Positions 57,804 through 64,000 of a stretch of DNA of 64,000 bases are shown here, in pieces. The position numbers and the translations under genes are program-made. The stretch is from contig NZ_CP133264.1 in NCBI RefSeq assembly GCF_030915445.1, positions 1,364,001 through 1,428,000 of the forward strand, given 5' to 3'. Each line of letters starts with the position of its first letter. The first letter of the stretch is position 1. The stretch comes from Clostridium sp. OS1-26 (GTDB taxonomy: Bacteria > Bacillota > Clostridia > Clostridiales > Clostridiaceae). The notes under the pieces were generated by a model, which was not told where the DNA came from, did not search any database, and saw only the letters and a program-made list of their open reading frames with translations.

Positions 57804-58310
57804 TTATTTTAAGGTTTTATTTATACACTCTTGCAAAACATGATCTTCTTCCTGTGATAAATCATATCTAGATATGCCTCTATCTATAGGCTTTGCATAA
57901 GTTGTGCTTTCATTCCTTCCATAAATACCTGTAATTATAACACCACTATTGCTTTCATCCAGTAGAGCAATAGAAAAACTCAAATCACTTCCAACATCTT
58001 CAAATGCTCTGTATCTTACTATTGAAACTTTTTGAACACATTCTTTTAGTCTTAAATTTAAGCCATCATATAACTCTTTCATATGCTCAGTTTCTGATTT
58101 TGCTTCATCTATTTTATCCAAATAGCTTGTTATCAATCCTTCTAGATTTTTATTATCTACTCCTCTCATAAATTTTCTGTACTTACCTTCTAGCTTGTTT
58201 AAAGATCTTAATGTAACCATAAGCATAATAAACAATATTATTACTAATACTGCAAGTGTTATTATAATATAAGCTTGAGAAGCATTTATTATTCCTATGA
58301 TGTTCTGCAT
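57804..58310 (-). CDS. DUF4446 family membrane protein
   Basis: A 168-residue protein: one N-terminal helix (YIIITLAVLVIILFIMLMVTL), a coiled-coil-like stretch (about 40-92) and the DUF4446 core VSIVRYRAFEDVGSDLSFSIALLDESNSGVIITGIYGRNESTTYAKPI. It is conserved next to parB in clostridia; function is unknown. It starts 59 nt after the parB stop, and a parS site lies in that gap. Confidence 0.9.
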   Translation of the reverse strand: MQNIIGIINASQAYIIITLAVLVIILFIMLMVTLRSLNKLEGKYRKFMRGVDNKNLEGLITSYLDKIDEAKSETEHMKELYDGLNLRLKECVQKVSIVRYRAFEDVGSDLSFSIALLDESNSGVIITGIYGRNESTTYAKPIDRGISRYDLSQEEDHVLQECINKTLK

Positions 58311-58330
58311 ATATTTTCTCCTTCCGCTAA

Positions 58331-58346
58331 TGTTTCACGTGAAACA
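58331..58346. promoter_or_regulatory. parS site 1
   Basis: TGTTTCACGTGAAACA, a perfect 16-bp palindrome matching the conserved ParB-binding consensus (TGTTNCACGTGAAACA). It lies between parB and the DUF4446 gene. Confidence 0.93.
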
Positions 58347-58369
58347 TTCCAAGTTAAATTAGTATTTTA

Positions 58370-59230
58370 TTATATATTTAATATGTCTAGTATTCTTTGT
58401 AAATCTTCTTGTGAATAGTATTCAATCTCAATTTTGCCCTTATTTTTTTTATCCATAAGTAAAACTTTTGTACTAAATAATGTCTCAAGCTTTTCCTTTA
58501 CATCTATATAATAAGGATTTTGGTTGCTAGCCTTACTATTTTGATCTTTCTTTTTTACGTTTAGACTTTTAATTAGTTTTTCGGTCTCTCTTACACTTAA
58601 CTTCTCATCTATTATGTTCTGAGCTAATTCATATTGAAAGTCTTTATTCTCTATTCCTAATAATACTCTACCATGTCCTTCGGATATTACCCCATCAATT
58701 AAATATTCTTGCACTCTTTTGTCAAGATTTAGTAATCTTAAACAATTTGTAACTGCGGTTCTGGATTTACCAATTCTATTGCTTAACTCTTCTTGGGTTA
58801 TATTAAAATCTTCAATTAATTTTTTATATGCAATGGCTTCTTCTATTGGATTCAAATCCTGTCTTTGAATATTTTCAATTAAAGATATTTCCAAAATCTC
58901 TTTATCGGTTAGATCCATAACAATAGCGGGAATTTCTTTAATTCCAGCAAGCTTTGATGCCCTCCATCGTCTTTCCCCTGCAACTATGGTATATGTTTCA
59001 TTATCTTTCTTTACTATTATTGGTTGAATTACGCCGTGCTCTTTTATAGACTGAGAAAGTTGTATTATTTTTTCTTCATCAAAGTTCTTTCTTGGTTGTC
59101 CTTCATTAGCCTTTATTAAATTGATATCTATAAGATTTACATTGTCTTTCTTATCAATGTCCTTATCCTGAATTTTATCTTCAGGTATTAAAGCTCCCAA
59201 ACCTTTTCCTAATCCAAACTTTTTATTCAA
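58370..59230 (-). CDS. parB: Chromosome partitioning protein ParB/Spo0J
   Basis: A 286-residue CTP-dependent DNA clamp that loads at parS and spreads. Start LGKGLGALIPE; N-terminal CTPase motifs GQPRKNF and AGERRWRAS; helix-turn-helix region NITQEELSNRIGKSRTAVTNCLRLLNL; C-terminal dimerisation part. It lies 7 nt after soj in the usual operon. Two parS sites flank this region. Confidence 0.97.
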   Translation of the reverse strand: MNKKFGLGKGLGALIPEDKIQDKDIDKKDNVNLIDINLIKANEGQPRKNFDEEKIIQLSQSIKEHGVIQPIIVKKDNETYTIVAGERRWRASKLAGIKEIPAIVMDLTDKEILEISLIENIQRQDLNPIEEAIAYKKLIEDFNITQEELSNRIGKSRTAVTNCLRLLNLDKRVQEYLIDGVISEGHGRVLLGIENKDFQYELAQNIIDEKLSVRETEKLIKSLNVKKKDQNSKASNQNPYYIDVKEKLETLFSTKVLLMDKKNKGKIEIEYYSQEDLQRILDILNI

Positions 59231-59237
59231 ACATTCT

Positions 59238-60005
59238 TCACTCCTTTTGTCTGCTTAAAAACTCCTTTGTTAAATTTTCATATGCTTCTGCTCCTCTACA
59301 CTTATCATCATAAAGCATTATTGGTAGTCCAAAGCTAGGTGCTTCTGCTAATCTAATATTTCTCGGTATTGTTGTTTCATAGACATTATCTTTAAAATAG
59401 CTTTTTACTTCCGATACAACCTCATTGGAAAGTTTTGTTCTTCCATCATACATACTCATTATAACTCCTTCAACCTCTAAATCCTTGTTTAAAGATTTTT
59501 TTACAAGTTGAATAGTATTGATAAGTTGTCCTACTCCTTCTAATGCGTAAAATTCACATTGAATTGGAATAAGGACACTATCTGATGCAGTGAGTGCATT
59601 AATTGTAAGCAATCCTAATGAAGGCGGACAATCTATAAATATATAATCAAATTTTGATTTCATATTTGAAATCTTATTTTTTAATATATTTTCTCTGTTA
59701 TCTTTACTTATTAGCTCTACTTCTGCACCTGCTAGCTCCATAGTGGAAGGAATTAAATAAAAATTGTCTATAAGCTCGCTTTTTTTAGCAATTTCATCTA
59801 TAGTTGCGTCAGAAGTTAAAATATCATACATAGATTCAGTTAAACTTTTCTTATCAAAACCAAGGCCACTAGTAGTATTCCCTTGAGGATCTATATCTAT
59901 ATTAAGAATTCTATATCCTTGCATTGCTAAATATGAACTTAGGTTTATACTAGTAGTAGTTTTTCCTACTCCACCTTTTTGATTAAATATTGATATAACT
60001 TTCAT
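59238..60005 (-). CDS. soj: Chromosome partitioning ATPase ParA/Soj
   Basis: A 255-residue MinD/ParA-type ATPase. The deviant Walker A KGGVGKTT is at 10-17; DIDPQGNTTSGLG and IDCPPSLGLLTINAL follow. It works with ParB in origin segregation and control of DnaA. I chose ATG 60005 with AGAGGTGGTGA upstream; the earlier GTG codons are part of that site. Confidence 0.97.
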   Translation of the reverse strand: MKVISIFNQKGGVGKTTTSINLSSYLAMQGYRILNIDIDPQGNTTSGLGFDKKSLTESMYDILTSDATIDEIAKKSELIDNFYLIPSTMELAGAEVELISKDNRENILKNKISNMKSKFDYIFIDCPPSLGLLTINALTASDSVLIPIQCEFYALEGVGQLINTIQLVKKSLNKDLEVEGVIMSMYDGRTKLSNEVVSEVKSYFKDNVYETTIPRNIRLAEAPSFGLPIMLYDDKCRGAEAYENLTKEFLSRQKE

Positions 60006-60142
60006 AAACTTCACCACCTCTCTTAAGCAAATACCTTAATTTAATTATATATTTTTATATAAGATAATAAAAGTATTTTATATTAAAATTATCGATAAAT
60101 TAAGTTTTATTTTAATATTAATATAAGATGAAATAAAAAAAA

Positions 60143-60164
60143 TTCTTGAGCAATTGCTCAAGAA
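60143..60164 (-). terminator. Terminator of noc
   Basis: TTCTTGAGCAATTGCTCAAGAA is a perfect 22-bp palindrome, followed by TTTTTTTTATTTC on the minus strand. Confidence 0.85.
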
Positions 60165-60212
60165 CAAACATTAAAATAAACTCTAAGTTTTTTAAAATTA
60201 ATTATAGGTAAA

Positions 60213-60228
60213 TGTTTCACGTGAAACA
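60213..60228. promoter_or_regulatory. parS site 2
   Basis: A second TGTTTCACGTGAAACA, identical to site 1, within a 20-bp palindrome (60211-60230). It abuts the noc stop codon, upstream of soj. Confidence 0.93.
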
Positions 60229-60229
60229 T

Positions 60230-61005
60230 TTATTTTTTCGGAATAGTAATAGTTATTTCAATTTTATCATCCAAATCTTTTGATGCATATTGAGCATTTA
60301 ATCCAAACTTATCAAATACTTGTCTTACAGTATTGATATACACCTTAGATGAAAATATACCTTTTATTTTCTTTTTTACAGATGCAGCTTTCCCGTTTTC
60401 AATTTTACTTAGTTCTTTTTCAATAAGTTCTTCAGTTTTCTTAACGTTTAATACCTTTTTTACAACTATCTTTAATACTTTTTTCTGCAACTGTACCTCA
60501 GGTAGCTTAAGTAAAGCTCTAGCATGTCTTTCGGTTAAATTGTTTTCTAACAGAATATTTCTTACTTCAGGTTCTAGTCTTAATAATCTAATTTTATTAG
60601 CAATAGTTGATTGTTTTTTTCCAATTGCTTCAGCTAATTTTTCTTGAGTATAGGAATGATCCTTTATTAAATTGTAGTAAGCTTCAGCTTCTTCTAAAAA
60701 ATTTAAATTCTCTCTCTGCAAATTCTCTAATAAAGCAATAGCTGCAGATTCCCTATCACTAATATCTACTATTATAACTGGTACTTCAGTTAGTCCAGCT
60801 TTTTTGCTGCTCTAAGTCTTCTCTCACCTGCTACAAGTTCATATTTATCATCAGGAAGCCTTCTCACAGATAAAGGTTGAATTATACCATATGCATTTAT
60901 AGATTGAGCTAATTCTTCAAGACTTTCTTCATCAAAATATTTTCTTGGTTGATATAAGTTGGGTAAAATTGAATCAACACATATATAATTGATATTATTT
61001 TGCAT
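60230..61005 (-). pseudogene. noc: ParB-like nucleoid occlusion protein Noc, split by a 1-nt frameshift
   Basis: A ParB-family gene in the Noc position between rsmG and soj. The first part reads up to [12 protein letters not shown] in one frame and then stops; the homologous continuation [43 protein letters not shown] is in the next frame and is intact to 60230, including the helix-turn-helix (EKLAEAIGKKQSTIANKIRLLRL). The break is in a run of six A on the minus strand (60800-60805); seven would restore the frame. Noc blocks division over the nucleoid. I chose ATG 61005, 9 nt after GAGGG. Confidence 0.87.
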
Positions 61006-61106
61006 ATTAACCATCCCTCTTACTCTTTCCTATTTATTAACATTTCTTCATTCTTTTATAATTTCCTTCTTTTTTATTTAATTTTTTTACGACAAATTAA
61101 TACACT

Positions 61107-61826
61107 TTATTTTAAAGGCTTTTTAGCAGCTGTTCCAGCTTTTCTTGGATATACATTTGAAGTTTCTTTTATCTTTTTTATTATAACTAAATTATGATTT
61201 AAGTCGCTATTTTCTATCTCTATCTTAATTATATCTTCAATCTTTCCTCCAAGAATAGATACTGCATTTTTTCCTTCCTTAATTTCATCATCCACAGATG
61301 GACCCTTCATAGCAATAAAATATCCTCCAACCTTTACATATGGAATACATAGCTCACTTAACACTGCAAGGTTAGCAACCGCTCTTGATACTGCTGCATC
61401 ACATTTTTCTCTATATTCATTTTTTCTTGAGAAATCTTCTGCCCTTCCATGAATAGTTGTTATATCTTTTAAATCTATTTTATTTATTACTTCGTTTAAA
61501 AAATTAATTCTCTTATTTAAAGAATCTAAAAGTATCATATTTACATCTGGTTTAATAATTTTTATAGGTATACCAGGAAAACCAGCACCAGTTCCAACAT
61601 CAATAATGCTTTTCGCTTCCTTTAGTGGAGAAAATTTAAATATCTTTATACAATCTATAAAGTGCTTTTTTATTATTTGTTCGTCATCTATTATAGCTGT
61701 AAGGTTAATCTTTTCATTCCAAAACTTTATTAACTCTTTATAATCAATGAATTTTTCATAAATTTTATTATCTATTGTTAATCCTACATCTAAACATGCA
61801 GAATTCATTATGTTAAAATATTCCAT
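61107..61826 (-). CDS. rsmG: 16S rRNA (guanine527-N7)-methyltransferase RsmG
   Basis: A 239-residue SAM-dependent methyltransferase that modifies G527 of 16S rRNA. The SAM motif [18 protein letters not shown] and [18 protein letters not shown] are typical; [29 protein letters not shown] follows. I chose ATG 61826 with GGAGAG upstream; the ATG at 61841 overlaps that site. It lies between mnmG and noc. Confidence 0.95.
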   Translation of the reverse strand: MEYFNIMNSACLDVGLTIDNKIYEKFIDYKELIKFWNEKINLTAIIDDEQIIKKHFIDCIKIFKFSPLKEAKSIIDVGTGAGFPGIPIKIIKPDVNMILLDSLNKRINFLNEVINKIDLKDITTIHGRAEDFSRKNEYREKCDAAVSRAVANLAVLSELCIPYVKVGGYFIAMKGPSVDDEIKEGKNAVSILGGKIEDIIKIEIENSDLNHNLVIIKKIKETSNVYPRKAGTAAKKPLK

Positions 61827-61841
61827 ATAGCAACTCTCCAT

Positions 61842-62141
61842 TCTTGATATTTTATGTAATTAAGTTAAATTTGCCTGTATCAGTTATTACCTGAAATATA
61901 TATAACACCAAAGTATATATATATTATTTAAGAATAGAATTCTTGATTTCAGATAAATCCTTCTACAACCATAAAATAAGTTATGAATCCTAAATTTAAT
62001 GAAACGAGTAAAACTCACTTCAGATGGATATTGGAAATCCATCTGAAGCTTAATTAAATAGAAATATATTATAATTAAATACCAATTGACTAAACAGTAT
62101 AAAAACCAATATTATGTAATAACAAAAACCACTATTACTAA
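61842..62141. other. 300-nt intergenic region between mnmG and rsmG
   Basis: AT-rich. It holds the mnmG hairpin at 62018-62048 and presumably an rsmG promoter. Nothing else is recognised. Confidence 0.5.
62018..62048 (-). terminator. Stem-loop terminator of mnmG
   Basis: CTTCAGATGGAT (62018-62029) pairs with 62037-62048, 7-nt loop. The minus-strand tail GTGAGTTTTAC has only a short U-run. Confidence 0.65.
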
Positions 62142-64000
62142 TTACATTATTTCATTATTTGAGCTTTCACTCTTAGCTCTATATTCCCGTTCTAAGTATA
62201 TCAATAATACAGAAACATCAGCTGGAGAAACTCCTGAAATTCTTGATGCCTGACCTATACTGATAGGTCTTACTTTGTCAAGCTTTTGAGTTGCTTCCAA
62301 TCTTAATCCTCTAATACTACCATAATCTATATCCTTTGGTATAAGCTTATTTTCAAACTTCTTAAACTGCTCAACCTGATCTAATTGCTTACTTATATAT
62401 CCCTCGTATTTAGATATAATATTTACTTGATCTGTTATATCATCGTCAAGTTCTGTTCTATCTTTATCGATCGGTGCAAGCTTGCCATAATCAAGCTCAG
62501 GTCGCTTTATAAGCTCATATAAACTTATATTCTTTTTAAGCTCTGTGGAATCCAATGTGTTTAAAAACTCAATAACTTCTTTTTTAGGTGTTATTTGAAC
62601 ATTTTTTATTCTCTCTACTTCTAATTCTATTGCTTTTTTTCTATTTATAAATCTTTCATATCTCTCTTCACTAACAAGCCCAACTTCATAGCCTATTTCC
62701 GTTAACCTCAAATCTGCATTGTCTTGTCTTAATAAAAGTCTATACTCCGAACGTGATGTCATCATTCTATATGGTTCTTCCGTTCCTTTTGTAACTAAGT
62801 CATCAATCAAAACCCCTATATATCCATCAGATCTCTTTAATATTAGTGGATCTCTTCCTTTAACTTCAAGCGCAGCATTTATTCCTGCAATTATGCCTTG
62901 AGCAGCTGCTTCTTCATATCCAGAACTTCCATTCACCTGACCAGCACCAAAAAGTCCTTCTACATTTTTAAATTCTAATGAAGGTTTTAATTGAAGTGGA
63001 TTTATACAGTCATATTCTATAGCATAACCACTTCTTACTATTTCTGCATTTTCCAGTCCTGTAATAGTTCTGTACATAGCAATTTGCACATCTTCTGGTA
63101 ATGATGTAGAAGCTCCTCCTATATAGAGTTCTTCTGTATTTTCTCCTTCAGGCTCTACAAATATTTGATGTTTCTCCTTGTCAGGAAATCTTACAACCTT
63201 ATCTTCAATAGAAGGGCAATATCTTGGACCAACAGATTTAATAGTACCATTATATAAAGGAGACCTGTATATATTATCCCTTATAACCTTAAGAGTATCA
63301 TCAGTTGTATAAGTTAAATAGCATGGTATTTGTTCTTTCTCCAACTTACCACTCATAAATGAAAATGGAACTATTTTTTCATCACCATTTTGTATTATCA
63401 TTTTTGAAAAATCTACACTTCTTCTGTTTATTCTTGCAGGTGTACCAGTTTTAAATCTTCTAATTTCTATGCCTAAATCTAATAAACTTTGTGATAAATC
63501 ATTAGCAGGCATAAAACCATTGGGACCTGAATTATAGCTTACATCACCTATAATAACCTTTCCCTTTAAGTAAGTACCAGTAGCAAGAACTATTGTTTTA
63601 GTTTTAAAATATGCACCATTTTTGGTCAATACACCGCATACTTTACCACTTTCTGTTCTTATAGATATTACCTCTAACTGTTTTAAGTCAAGATTAGATT
63701 CCTTTTCAAGAATATGCTTCATCTTATCTGCATATCTTTTTTTATCCGCTTGAGCTCTTAATGAATGTACAGCAGGTCCCTTAGATGTATTTAGCATTCT
63801 CGATTGTATAAAAGTATGATCAGTATTAATTCCCATTTCTCCGCCTAACGCATCTATTTCCCTAACTAAGTGTCCTTTTGCTGTTCCACCAATATTAGGA
63901 TTGCAAGGCATAAAAGCTACACTATCTAAGTTCATTGTACATAATAAGGTTTTGCAACCAATTCTAGCTGCAGCAAGACTAGCCTCACATCCGGCATGCC
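62142..64000 (-). CDS. mnmG: tRNA uridine-5-carboxymethylaminomethyl modification enzyme MnmG (5' end outside window)
   Basis: The FAD-binding subunit of the MnmEG complex that adds carboxymethylaminomethyl to U34 of several tRNAs. The frame stays open from the first ATG seen (63935) to the window edge and reads [44 protein letters not shown], so the true start lies just beyond 64000. [36 protein letters not shown] and the C-terminal [17 protein letters not shown] are typical. Its position (mnmG-rsmG-noc-soj-parB) marks the origin-proximal side. Confidence 0.97.
   Translation of the reverse strand, partial: HAGCEASLAAARIGCKTLLCTMNLDSVAFMPCNPNIGGTAKGHLVREIDALGGEMGINTDHTFIQSRMLNTSKGPAVHSLRAQADKKRYADKMKHILEKESNLDLKQLEVISIRTESGKVCGVLTKNGAYFKTKTIVLATGTYLKGKVIIGDVSYNSGPNGFMPANDLSQSLLDLGIEIRRFKTGTPARINRRSVDFSKMIIQNGDEKIVPFSFMSGKLEKEQIPCYLTYTTDDTLKVIRDNIYRSPLYNGTIKSVGPRYCPSIEDKVVRFPDKEKHQIFVEPEGENTEELYIGGASTSLPEDVQIAMYRTITGLENAEIVRSGYAIEYDCINPLQLKPSLEFKNVEGLFGAGQVNGSSGYEEAAAQGIIAGINAALEVKGRDPLILKRSDGYIGVLIDDLVTKGTEEPYRMMTSRSEYRLLLRQDNADLRLTEIGYEVGLVSEERYERFINRKKAIELEVERIKNVQITPKKEVIEFLNTLDSTELKKNISLYELIKRPELDYGKLAPIDKDRTELDDDITDQVNIISKYEGYISKQLDQVEQFKKFENKLIPKDIDYGSIRGLRLEATQKLDKVRPISIGQASRISGVSPADVSVLLIYLEREYRAKSESSNNEIM

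Overview
The window is low-GC DNA from a spore-forming, anaerobic Firmicute, most likely Clostridium sensu stricto. The evidence is the AT-rich intergenic sequence, strong AGGAGG ribosome binding sites, the anaerobic enzymes (indolepyruvate:ferredoxin oxidoreductase, [FeFe]-hydrogenase maturase HydF), the clostridial one-operon acc/fab cluster with FabK and FabT, the spore protein YyaC, and the gene order mnmG-rsmG-noc-soj-parB with parS sites. That order places the right end of the window close to oriC. Most genes lie on the minus strand, consistent with co-orientation with replication away from an origin beyond position 64000.

Layout. 1-14.2 kb is a mosaic of short transcription units: a truncated RidA gene, a surface-anchored DUF4434/FN3/discoidin protein, iorAB, ogt, a T-box-controlled asnS, a hydrogenase-regulator/hydF pair behind a possible attenuator, a dimeric dUTPase-like protein, a YdcZ permease, a LysR regulator, an intracellular-looking subtilase, ferritin and a D-2-hydroxyacid dehydrogenase. 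14.3-25.5 kb is one long minus-strand operon for fatty-acid synthesis (FabK-like flavoprotein-fabT-fabH-acpP-fabK-fabD-fabG-fabF-accB-fabZ-accC-accD-accA). Its promoter overlaps a FabT-box-like palindrome. 25.6-28.9 kb holds an M23 peptidase and a DnaD/DnaI-like helicase-loading pair. 28.96-29.97 kb is an array of 11 tRNA genes built from a repeated Glu-Val-Asp-(Thr) unit behind a consensus promoter.

30-46.3 kb contains the PPDK regulatory protein, a CoA-binding protein, an HI0933-type flavoprotein, an acyl-ACP thioesterase, purA, a PgsA-like enzyme, an orphan hybrid histidine kinase, tRNA-Thr(CGT), and the run mazG-like/yybS/gdpP/rplI/lonB/dnaB. 47.3-51.4 kb is a tightly coupled potassium-uptake operon: a response regulator with TPRs, two TrkA proteins, an unrecognised 34-residue membrane peptide, TrkH and an exported OB-fold protein. 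51.6-64 kb holds rpsF-ssb-rpsR, DUF951/MscS, DUF3343 divergent from a cysteine desulfurase, an AI-2E-family permease, yyaC and the chromosome segregation cluster up to a truncated mnmG.

Three genes (lonB, the AI-2E-family permease and noc) are each broken by one missing base in an A/T homopolymer, while the rest of their reading frames is intact. This pattern suggests sequencing errors as much as real mutations. The most novel-looking elements are the small ORF inside the Trk operon and the mutually exclusive RNA structures ahead of the hydrogenase-regulator/hydF pair. No insertion sequence, prophage, CRISPR array or rRNA gene was seen.
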